This document shows positions 8,823-16,802 of a stretch of DNA of 64,000 bases, in pieces (within the stretch, counting starts at the first letter, position 1; each line of letters begins with the position of its first letter). The stretch comes from an uncultured Granulosicoccaceae bacterium. GTDB taxonomy: Bacteria; Pseudomonadota; Gammaproteobacteria; CALCKW01. The stretch covers positions 57,203-121,202 of the forward strand of contig CALCKW010000023.1 of NCBI GenBank assembly GCA_937965695.1. The letters are read 5' to 3'. Both the position numbers and the translations under genes were made by a program. A model generated the notes under the pieces. That model had not been told where the DNA came from. It saw nothing but the letters and a program-made list of their open reading frames with translations, and made no database searches.

Positions 8823-9443
8823 ATGTCACAAGAACTCGACTACTTAAACGAAACCCCATCGCAAACAGCTGGGCCTTTTGTTCATATTGGCTTAGCGCCT
8901 GGCGCGGCCGGTTTTGATATATATAAACAAGAGCTCGGATGGGATATCGCAGGCCCAAACGCCAAGGGTGAACGCATACGCGTTGAAGGCCAGGTCATTG
9001 ACGGCACCGGCAGCCCTGTCAAAGACGTTTTGATCGAGGCTTGGCAGGCAAATACTGACGGCGTCTACGCCCATCCCGAACACCCGGGAGAAGTAGAGAC
9101 AGGTTTTCGCGGTTGGGGCAGAGTCATCACCGATTTCGTCACGGGTGAGTGGGGCTTTGATACCGTAAAACCGGGCTGCGTTGCTGGTCGCTCGGGTAGT
9201 GTGATGGCACCGCATATCAATTTATGGATCGTCGCACGTGGTATCAACGTTGGTCTTAATACACGCTTGTATTTTTCTGATGAAGCAGACGCTAATGCCG
9301 TTGACCCTGTCATAAATCTAATAGAATGGGAAAACCGCCGTCAAACAATTATCGCTACCCGTGGAGAGAGAGATGGCGCCGTCGTCTACCGTTTTGACAT
9401 TCGCCTTCAAGGTGAAAACGAAACCGTCTTTTTCGATATTTAG
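8823..9443 (+). CDS. pcaG: protocatechuate 3,4-dioxygenase alpha subunit
   Basis: A 206-residue alpha subunit of protocatechuate 3,4-dioxygenase. It has the intradiol dioxygenase fold (PSQTAGPFVHIGL at the start, VLIEAWQANTDG in the core, MAPHINLWIVARGI) but lacks the full iron-ligand set, as expected for the non-catalytic partner of PcaH. ATG 8823 has a strong purine-rich ribosome binding site inside the end of pcaH; a TTG at 8817 is in frame but less likely. Confidence 0.95.
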   Translation: MSQELDYLNETPSQTAGPFVHIGLAPGAAGFDIYKQELGWDIAGPNAKGERIRVEGQVIDGTGSPVKDVLIEAWQANTDGVYAHPEHPGEVETGFRGWGRVITDFVTGEWGFDTVKPGCVAGRSGSVMAPHINLWIVARGINVGLNTRLYFSDEADANAVDPVINLIEWENRRQTIIATRGERDGAVVYRFDIRLQGENETVFFDI

Positions 9444-9458
9444 CGCGAGGAACTCCCC

Positions 9459-10295
9459 ATGTCTAAGCCCTGCATAATCTGCGTTGCGATCACTGGCTCA
9501 CTGCCACGCAAAGAAAACAACCCCGCCGTACCGATAACCGTGGCGGAGCAGATCGAGAGCACCCAAGAGGCCTTTGAAGCAGGTGCCAGCATTGCGCATT
9601 GCCATGTACGAAACGCCGACCAAACGCCCACCAGCGACCCAGAGAAGTTTGCCCTTCTGCTGGCGGGATTGCGGAAGCATTGCCCGGGCATGATCGTACA
9701 GCTCTCCACCGGTGGTCGTTCAGGTGCTGGGCAAGAACGAGGCGGCATGTTGCCACTGCGCCCAGATATGGCATCGCTTTCGGTGGGCAGCAACAACTTC
9801 CCTACCCGTGTCTACGAAAATCCACCCGCACTGGTTGACTGGTTAGCGAGCGAGATGTGCACTTACGCTGTCACCCCTGAGGTAGAGGCTTTCGATCTCA
9901 GTCACATTCTGCAAGCGATCAAAATGCACGGTGAACGAAAACTGCATGGCAATCTCTATGTGCAATTTGTGATGGGTGTGAAAAATGCCATGCCGGTCGA
10001 CAAAGACGTATTCGATTTTTACGTGCACACCATGGCCACTCGCGCACCTGAAGCACAGTGGTGCGCAGCAGGCATTGGACCAGGACAATTAACCGTCAAC
10101 GAATGGGCCATTGCGGCAGGTGGCCACACCCGGACAGGCATGGAAGACAACGTACGCCTTGACCGTGAACGACTTGCGCCATCTAACGCCGCACTGGTGC
10201 AACGCGCGGCGGATCTGTGCGAAAAACACGAACGTCCGGTAGCTACGTGGCAACAGGCACGTGAACTACTGGCAATACCAACGCCAGCAGCCTAG
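9459..10295 (+). CDS. beta-keto acid cleavage enzyme (BKACE, DUF849), probably acting on 3-oxoadipate
   Basis: A 278-residue TIM-barrel protein of the DUF849/BKACE family. These zinc enzymes condense a beta-keto acid with acetyl-CoA and release acetoacetate plus a new CoA ester. Family landmarks are the N-terminal ICVAITGS, the zinc-ligand segment IAHCHVRN, STGGRSGAG, and GGHTRTGMEDN near the C-terminus. It sits inside the pca operon between pcaG and pcaB. pcaIJ and pcaF are absent from the window, so the reaction is probably 3-oxoadipate + acetyl-CoA to succinyl-CoA + acetoacetate. The family is sure; the substrate is inferred from context. Confidence 0.88.
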   Translation: MSKPCIICVAITGSLPRKENNPAVPITVAEQIESTQEAFEAGASIAHCHVRNADQTPTSDPEKFALLLAGLRKHCPGMIVQLSTGGRSGAGQERGGMLPLRPDMASLSVGSNNFPTRVYENPPALVDWLASEMCTYAVTPEVEAFDLSHILQAIKMHGERKLHGNLYVQFVMGVKNAMPVDKDVFDFYVHTMATRAPEAQWCAAGIGPGQLTVNEWAIAAGGHTRTGMEDNVRLDRERLAPSNAALVQRAADLCEKHERPVATWQQARELLAIPTPAA

Positions 10296-10307
10296 AGACT
10301 TAAGCCC

Positions 10308-11618
10308 ATGCAATGCTCAATTCAAACCAGCCCTCAGTACGCCGAACTGCTCGGTGACCAAGAGCTGACAGCCCTACTCACCTCAGAGGCAGAACTTGAG
10401 GCGCTTGTGGCGGTAGAGATTGCATTGGCGAACGCACAGGCACAACTTGGCTTGATTCCCAGTGGCACAGGGGAACATTTGCAAGTAGCGTTAAAGAGCT
10501 TCAAGCTAGACCTCAAAGCCATGAGCGATGGCATTGCGAGTTCTGGCGTGCCTGTGCCGGCATTACTTGCGCAACTACGTCAGGCACTGCCCGATGAGCA
10601 AGCGCGGTGGCTTCACTGGGGGGCGACCAGCCAAGACATCGTCGATTGCGCCACTGTAATACAACTTAAGGACTGCCTAGCACTATTAGAATCTCGTTTG
10701 TCTGCATTGATAGACCACTTGCAAAACCAGTCTTCCGCAAGCGCTAAGCAACTAATGGCTGGGCGAACTCGCACACAACTCGCTACCCCGATCACTTTAG
10801 GATTGCGCATCGCCCGGTGGGCGCAACCGTTGATTTCCCTAGAGGCAGAACTGCCAAAAATTAAATCGCGCGCACTAAAAATTCAGCTCGGTGGAGCAGT
10901 GGGTGCGAATACAGCGGTTGCACCACTTGGACCGGCCATCAGTCAGCTGATGGCCGCCGAGCTAAATTTAAACAATGCATCACCTTGGCATACCGACCGA
11001 ACCGCATTAGTAGCAGTATCCAGTTGGTTGACCCAGCTGAGCTCAGCACTGGCCAAGATGGGCAAAGACTTAATGATTCAGTCGCGCTCGGAGATTGCAG
11101 AACTAAGTGCTGGTGTGGCTGGAGGATCCTCCACCATGCCACAAAAAGCCAACCCCGTTCAAAGCGAAATGCTAGTGACGATGAATACGCTAGTTCAGGC
11201 ATTGCACAGCGGCATGATGGCTGCCGCAAGCCCAATAGAAGAGCGCGATGGTGCTAGCTGGAGTGTTGAATGGGTTTTGTTGCCGCAAATATTGACAAGC
11301 GTAGGCTGCGCACTGCGTCACGGCGTGAGTCTTTCGAAATCCCTCAACCCCAATATTGAACGCATGTCTGGGATAGTCATCGACAACCCCCAGCTTATGG
11401 CCGAGGCTGCCAGCTTTGCGTTGGCAGCGCATATGCCTCGAGCTGATGCGCAAGCACTAGTAAAAAAAGCAGCGACGTCAGGTCAACCACTTGCGAAGGC
11501 ATTAGCCGATTTAAGCGACGCGGCGATCGATTGGCATACAGCGCTAAACCCGGAGTCAGTTATTCAATCTTGTTCTCAGACAGCAGAGTTGATCTTTTCC
11601 AATCGCGACAAAGCTTAG
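10308..11618 (+). CDS. pcaB: 3-carboxy-cis,cis-muconate cycloisomerase
   Basis: A 436-residue member of the fumarase/aspartase superfamily that lactonises 3-carboxymuconate to 4-carboxymuconolactone. The superfamily signature GSSTMPQKANPVQSE is present near residue 275, and HWGATSQDIVDCA near residue 105 matches the substrate loop. Length is close to the usual 400-450. It is the last gene of the operon and converges with the reductive dehalogenase gene only 42 nt away. No clear terminator lies between them. Confidence 0.94.
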   Translation: MQCSIQTSPQYAELLGDQELTALLTSEAELEALVAVEIALANAQAQLGLIPSGTGEHLQVALKSFKLDLKAMSDGIASSGVPVPALLAQLRQALPDEQARWLHWGATSQDIVDCATVIQLKDCLALLESRLSALIDHLQNQSSASAKQLMAGRTRTQLATPITLGLRIARWAQPLISLEAELPKIKSRALKIQLGGAVGANTAVAPLGPAISQLMAAELNLNNASPWHTDRTALVAVSSWLTQLSSALAKMGKDLMIQSRSEIAELSAGVAGGSSTMPQKANPVQSEMLVTMNTLVQALHSGMMAAASPIEERDGASWSVEWVLLPQILTSVGCALRHGVSLSKSLNPNIERMSGIVIDNPQLMAEAASFALAAHMPRADAQALVKKAATSGQPLAKALADLSDAAIDWHTALNPESVIQSCSQTAELIFSNRDKA

Positions 11619-11660
11619 AATCCCCAGCCATCAGATTGCTTTCAACGGGCTTCAGGGACA

Positions 11661-14600
11661 TCATAAATCGACTTCCAACACCCCTCCTGCTTCGGCGGCC
11701 CGTGACTGACACAAAATAATTGTGTCTTCACGCTGCTTGTTCGACAAAACAAAATCACGGTGTTCTGCTTCACCGCTTATCAGTCCACACTGACAAACAC
11801 CGCACAAGCCATCGCTACATTTAACATCTATATCAATGCCGTGTTCCTGCAAAACGTCAGTTGCAGTTTTGTCTGCAGGAATTAAATACTTTTGCCCAGA
11901 TTTTGCCAGCTTCAGCGTGAACTCATGGTTGATCCAATCTGGCACTTCAGGGACGGAGAAATATTCCAGGTGACGGAGATCCTCCGGAACCCCAGCATGT
12001 TCTGCAGCTTGCATGACCGAGCTCATGTATCGTTCGGCGCCACAAGTGTAGACATGTGCACCTTCGATAGGCTTTTCAAAAAGACTAGCTAGATCAACCC
12101 GACTATCTTCATCAGTGACGTGATAGTGAACACGATCAGCCCAGCCAAAATTGCGTAAATCTTGTAGATAGCCCATCGTACTGCGAGAGCGTCCGGAGTA
12201 GTGTAATTCGAAGGGTTTGCCTAAAGCGTGCAGACGATGAGCCATCGCAATCATTGGCGTGATACCTATGCCTCCTCCCATCAAGTAGCTGTAGCTCGCC
12301 TCTTCATACACCGGAAAATGATTGATCGGCTTGGAGATAAAGAGCTTACGCCCCTCGTTGAAGATCCGATGCATCAACAGCGAACCACCCCGTCCTTCGT
12401 CTTCACGCAATACGCCAATTTGGTAGACAGAACGGTCTGCTGGGTCTCCACTCATCGAGTACTGGCGCAGAAATTCCGGAGCCACAACGATATCCAAATG
12501 TGCACCTGCACTCCATTCTGGCAGCAACTCACCACTGACGCTCCGAAGCTCGTACTTGCTTACATCAGCGGTCATGGATTCAACTTTACTGAGCACAACT
12601 TGAATCACAGGACTGGCTACATCACCGCTGACTTTATGCGACAAATTTTCAGTATCACCAGTGGCTAGTCGCAACTGATACTGCTCGGCAGTGATCATCG
12701 CTTGATAGGCCTCAATACCTTTTTCACGATCCATAGGAAAAGGGTAAGGGTACGGATGCGGTGCCAAGTTGGCTGGATAAACAGCCAACGTTTGATCTTC
12801 GTATTTGAGGTGCAAGTCTTTTTGCAAAGTACGTGTATTTACCGGTTTATCAGTTGGTCGGTAGCCACCATCAGCCTGGATTTCTAAGTCCCACCACCAC
12901 TTTTTTACAGGGTTTAAACTGCCGTTATCCACCAGATCGTCGAGCTTGGCTAATAGCGGTGCTGCCCTGGGAATATTCATCGCTGCCCAGCGAAAGGGCT
13001 TTTCGGCAAAGAGCCCTTCTAAATTCCAAGGGCATGTTTTCATGCAGCGACCACACATAGCGCCACCAGGCTGAGCAACACGATAACTGGTGCATTTCTG
13101 ACTATCAGACTTGTATATCTCGTAGCCATTAAACATTAACTTGGGGCCAGCGGTGATTGCCCCTGCCGGACACTCTCGCGCGCATTTATTGCAGCTTTCA
13201 CAGAAGGTTTGCAGACCAAAATCTATGGGCTTGTCATGCGCCATGGGTAGATTTGTTGTAACCACTCCAGATTTAAGTCGAGGCCCTAAGAACGGATTGA
13301 GGATTACCTCGCCAATCCGCGACACTTCGCCCATACCGCTTAACAGCAGCAACGGTGGTTGCAACACATCGCCGTCCAGTACCGTGTGAGCCTTAGCGCT
13401 ATAACCAAGGTTGCGCAATTGTTTTGCGATCACACCACCTAACAGTGAAAACCTAAGGTACGCCCGCATCGACTGCGAGACCGCGATCCAATCATCGCCA
13501 GATGAGCCGTCCATGGTACTAAAACCTTGATCGAAAATCATCGAAATGGCTTGATCGTGTGGAGGATCAAGCACTGCACCCGTGGCGTCATGGGAGTACC
13601 AAGTCCAATCGGGGCAACGAGAGATTCCTACAGCATCTGCTCCCAAGAAGTAGCTGCTAGCCTTTATAAGATCACTCGCAAATTGAGGATCTATTTCTAA
13701 GCGTTTTTCATTTGGTTCGCCGTCCTGCAAAAGAACAAAAGCACCGAGTGCTCTGCGTTGCGCCATCGAGGGGGCGGCTTTGCGGGCGTAGTGCCCACCC
13801 TTGGCATTGTCTTGCAACGTTTTTCCCATATCGCCAAACTGCGCTCGGGCAAACATGTCTGTGCGCTTTGGTACACGCGCCACTCTGGCTTCGTCAATAT
13901 ACGTCGTGGGATTATGGGTGCGTTTGAGTTTCTCGAAGGGCTGCTCGCCATCCACATAGCGCCGTTTAGCATAGCGCTGCTGGTTAAATGCATTCTTGGC
14001 AAAACCCTTTCCAAACCTCCACGCCAACCCGTGTGTGCGTGCGCGAGGCTGTTGATCAGCTGAAGCAAGTGATTGCTCCGTAGCCATCTCAAAGGTGGTT
14101 GTCACCACACTCAAGCCAAAACGTTTACCCACATAGGGATTCTGAAGCACGCCCGCTTCTACTGTCGCCAAACCCGCAGCCACAGCCAATTTACTGAGAT
14201 CTACATCACTCGAGGTGTTCGTATGAGCTCGGGCATCAAAGCCTAGTAAGCGTACATAATTTGCGATCACCACTGCTGCTTCAGAAGCTAACAAGCAGGC
14301 TCGATGGGCTTGAGAGTCAGCGATCCAATCTACACCTACTTCTTCAGAATCAGGATCGCGAGGATATTCGTAGAGGAAAACGATCGCATGCGTGTGTCCA
14401 TCGATAGACGTAGCGGGCGCGTTCATGGAGTCCCTGAGGTCAGCCATAATCATATCGATGCCAGAAGCCAAAGTTTTTGTCTGGCGAGTACGCAGGTCTT
14501 CCGCTAGATGTTCAACATCAGGGTTTAACACCGCAGGCTTTAAAAGCGAGTGTTGAGGCAATGAACATACGCCAACCATAGACGCATCAACATAATAGCC

Positions 14601-14876
14601 GAAGGCTTTTAAATGGTCTGCTCTGGCCTGCAAATCACTGGGGCAATCCGCGACTGCTTTGTTAACCATTCCATCACGAATAGCATCCAGCATTGCTTGA
14701 TGCTCGCCCATCGCATTGATTATCGACTCAGGCATCTCGGGTAGATGAAAACTCAGCGGTTTGAACGGTGGGCAATTATCTAAACAGGGCTCCGTATCAA
14801 TACGTGCCAGTCGTTCTGTAGGGTAGGAACCCAAATGCACAGGCCGTTTTTTGTCGGAGAAAAATCGAATATTCAC
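11661..14876 (-). CDS. self-sufficient (BhbA-type) reductive dehalogenase fused to NAD(P)H/flavin/2Fe-2S reductase
   Basis: About 1071 residues. The N-terminal half is a cobamide-binding reductive dehalogenase fold with an internal repeat (about residues 200-270 and 485-545). Two 4Fe-4S clusters follow: C559, C562, C565, C569P and C595, C608, C611, C615P. From about residue 755 there is a ferredoxin-reductase-like module with flavin motif RQYS (804-807), NAD(P)H motif GGGIGITPM (867-875) and a C-terminal 2Fe-2S ferredoxin (C1020, C1025, C1028, C1056). There is no Tat signal, so it is cytoplasmic and catabolic, not respiratory. The nearest known type is Comamonas BhbA, which removes halogens from ring-halogenated 4-hydroxybenzoate using NADPH. 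GTG 14876 (GAGGG upstream) is the preferred start; the frame is open to ATG 14927 or 14945 inside marR. Confidence 0.88.
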   Translation of the reverse strand: MNIRFFSDKKRPVHLGSYPTERLARIDTEPCLDNCPPFKPLSFHLPEMPESIINAMGEHQAMLDAIRDGMVNKAVADCPSDLQARADHLKAFGYYVDASMVGVCSLPQHSLLKPAVLNPDVEHLAEDLRTRQTKTLASGIDMIMADLRDSMNAPATSIDGHTHAIVFLYEYPRDPDSEEVGVDWIADSQAHRACLLASEAAVVIANYVRLLGFDARAHTNTSSDVDLSKLAVAAGLATVEAGVLQNPYVGKRFGLSVVTTTFEMATEQSLASADQQPRARTHGLAWRFGKGFAKNAFNQQRYAKRRYVDGEQPFEKLKRTHNPTTYIDEARVARVPKRTDMFARAQFGDMGKTLQDNAKGGHYARKAAPSMAQRRALGAFVLLQDGEPNEKRLEIDPQFASDLIKASSYFLGADAVGISRCPDWTWYSHDATGAVLDPPHDQAISMIFDQGFSTMDGSSGDDWIAVSQSMRAYLRFSLLGGVIAKQLRNLGYSAKAHTVLDGDVLQPPLLLLSGMGEVSRIGEVILNPFLGPRLKSGVVTTNLPMAHDKPIDFGLQTFCESCNKCARECPAGAITAGPKLMFNGYEIYKSDSQKCTSYRVAQPGGAMCGRCMKTCPWNLEGLFAEKPFRWAAMNIPRAAPLLAKLDDLVDNGSLNPVKKWWWDLEIQADGGYRPTDKPVNTRTLQKDLHLKYEDQTLAVYPANLAPHPYPYPFPMDREKGIEAYQAMITAEQYQLRLATGDTENLSHKVSGDVASPVIQVVLSKVESMTADVSKYELRSVSGELLPEWSAGAHLDIVVAPEFLRQYSMSGDPADRSVYQIGVLREDEGRGGSLLMHRIFNEGRKLFISKPINHFPVYEEASYSYLMGGGIGITPMIAMAHRLHALGKPFELHYSGRSRSTMGYLQDLRNFGWADRVHYHVTDEDSRVDLASLFEKPIEGAHVYTCGAERYMSSVMQAAEHAGVPEDLRHLEYFSVPEVPDWINHEFTLKLAKSGQKYLIPADKTATDVLQEHGIDIDVKCSDGLCGVCQCGLISGEAEHRDFVLSNKQREDTIILCQSRAAEAGGVLEVDL

Positions 14877-14907
14877 CTGCGCCCTCAATAGGTTTCGAAG
14901 ACAACGA

Positions 14908-15426
14908 CTAGTCCGTCGGTCGCTCATCGAAGTTGTTAGCAACAACGGTCAGCAGTCGCGCTAGTTCGACAGTCTCATTGCTCGATAGACCTTTAAGGAG
15001 CTTTCGGTGTAACTCTAAGGATGTTACAAGCATGGCTTCATGCAATTCGTAACCCTCTTCACTGAGCCACCATGTTTTGCGGCGTGGATCAGCAGTTGGT
15101 GCCTCTGACAAGGCCAAGCCTGATTCTTCTAGTTGATTAAGTGTGCGGCTGACCGCCGCCTTATCTATGCCCGTAGTCTGAGCGGCAAAGGCTACCGAAG
15201 CGCGCTGCTTACTCGCCAATAAACCCAACACACGCCACGTCATCAAACTCTCTTGATGGCGTTCCTTAAATAGCCGCCCTGCCAGCCTGTTATAACGGTT
15301 ACCAGCGATTGCAAACAGCACCAATGGCGAGTGCTCGAAAGAAACTGCTTGCGTGCTGCTGTTGCCCGGCTTGCTAACAGAGACTAGAAAACGATCCTGC
15401 TGCGATCTCGATTTTGAGTTTCCCAT
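14908..15426 (-). CDS. MarR family transcriptional regulator
   Basis: A 172-residue winged-helix protein of the MarR family. The recognition region ASVAFAAQTTGIDKAAVSRTLNQLEESGLA lies near residues 75-105 (only key residues are quoted: KAAVSRTLNQLE), and the wing DPRRKTWWLSEEGYEL follows. It lies 31 nt upstream of the reductive dehalogenase gene and is almost certainly co-transcribed with it. A perfect 10-bp inverted repeat 18-41 nt upstream of its ATG is the expected autorepression site. The ligand is probably a (halo)hydroxybenzoate, by inference from the neighbours. Confidence 0.9.
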   Translation of the reverse strand: MGNSKSRSQQDRFLVSVSKPGNSSTQAVSFEHSPLVLFAIAGNRYNRLAGRLFKERHQESLMTWRVLGLLASKQRASVAFAAQTTGIDKAAVSRTLNQLEESGLALSEAPTADPRRKTWWLSEEGYELHEAMLVTSLELHRKLLKGLSSNETVELARLLTVVANNFDERPTD

Positions 15427-15443
15427 CGAGATACTATCCAGTC

Positions 15444-15467
15444 ATCGTGTTGATTTGTCAACACGAT
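15444..15467. promoter_or_regulatory. MarR operator palindrome
   Basis: Perfect inverted repeat ATCGTGTTGA, 4-nt spacer TTTG, TCAACACGAT. It begins 17 nt beyond the marR start codon. The 24-bp dyad is the size and type bound by MarR dimers. No other copy was noticed in the window, which points to a local regulator. Confidence 0.75.
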
Positions 15468-15553
15468 TGGATTTTGCCATATTTTGAGAACAAAACTAGC
15501 ACGCTTTACAGCGGCGTCTTTGCTTACCAAGAGAGGGGAGCCGGGAATTTACT

Positions 15554-16802
15554 TTACTGAAATAGCTTTTTTGATTCCCAAATATAGGTGTTGCGAGCTG
15601 TAGCATTGATCTCATTCTCGGCCAGCGATAACAAGGTCTCCGCTTTAAGCTGCTCTTCAGGCTCGTCCAATGCAAGTAGGTGATCGCATAACTCCAGTCG
15701 CCACTGGGCGTCTTCGGTTTGCATGGCCGCCAGAAGCATCGCGTCTGTTCCTCCAGTCAGCCTTGTCATGTGCTCGGCACGGGTGCGAGAGCTAAGAGTG
15801 CCCAAATTAGTTGGATTTCCGTTGTAACAACCGAGCGTGCCTGTTGCAAAAGCCTTAGCCGACCAGCCGATTTTTCAGTAGAACTCTTTAAGCCAAGGCT
15901 TTTCAGTCAGCTCAGCAGGCAAGGTGATACTCGCGGCGATGTCATCCAGTGACATGCGCAGATCCATCATTCGCGCGGTATCTCGCATCACATGCAAAAT
16001 TGCGGCGGCGGTGGTGATTAAAACTTCTTTGATTTGATCTGCTCCTTGCACTGGCAGGGTATGAACGGGTGCAAGGGTTTCAAAATTCAGCTCAGTAAGC
16101 GTTGACAAGCTCTTCGCCCAAGCCGCAAAGTCTCTGTAAGGCGTACCACGAATCGCGTATAAGTTAGGAAAAGCGTGATAACAGTTATCACCGCTGAACA
16201 GAATTTTATGCTCTGGCAACCAGACAACCATATGATCGGCGGTCTCGCCGGGCGCCATAATAAGTTGAGCGGAGATTCCGTCTAGATCTATATCTTGGCC
16301 TTCTTCGATCAGCTCGGTAGGTGGTAAATGCCCTGCTCCCAACCCTTTCATGGGCCGGTTACCTGGGCCACATCCCAGCGAAACCCGTTCGCTATCACTT
16401 AGCCCAATGCCAGATTGCGCTTGAGTGCGCCGCCCCAATGCCTCATTGGCGGCAATAGCAGTTACATCCACGGCTACAAGATCAGAGCTAATACTAGCAC
16501 TGTCCAAGATCGGCACGTCCCGGCCTTCGCTAAAAACACTGCCCCGATATGTGGTCGCGATGACTGTGGGTATAAATGATACGCGCCACGGGTTTATCGG
16601 TCAGCGCACGAACTTCAGCGAATATATTTATCGCGGAGCCGGTGCTCTCGCTAGTATCGATAACAGTCAGACTTGTCTTACCAGACAAGACATAAACATT
16701 AGAGGCAGCAAATCCGACCGCTCCCCAAATACCGGGTGCTAGTTCGATTATCTGTTTACAAAATTGCGTCGTGTTGTGCGCTACCAGTTCTTAATTCGCC
16801 AT
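15554..16802 (-). pseudogene. decayed alkyl/aryl-sulfatase (metallo-beta-lactamase fold)
   Basis: A broken gene of about 416 codons. The ATG (16802) overlaps the sulfatase stop as TAATG, but codon 4 is TAA. After that the frame reads IIELAPGIWG and the zinc motif THSHRDH, then shifts by one base in the GGGG run near 16518-16524. The second frame continues through the MBL core (APGETADHMVVWLP, FSGDNCYHAFPNLY) to KEFY, meets a TGA at 15875, and goes on in the same frame with GCYNGNPTNLG and EINATARN, typical of the alkyl-sulfatase dimerisation domain. Three lesions make a functional product very unlikely. When intact it would have hydrolysed alkyl or aryl sulfate esters. Confidence 0.85.

Noticed and set aside
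13697..14092. 131-codon minus-strand frame inside the dehalogenase gene
   Set aside because: It is an alternate frame of an intact 1071-residue protein with no recognisable features.
14877..14945. Upstream extension of the dehalogenase gene to ATG 14945 or 14927
   Set aside because: These codons overlap the end of marR in another frame and read like frame-shifted marR; the GTG at 14876 has a purine-rich site just upstream and starts at the conserved part.
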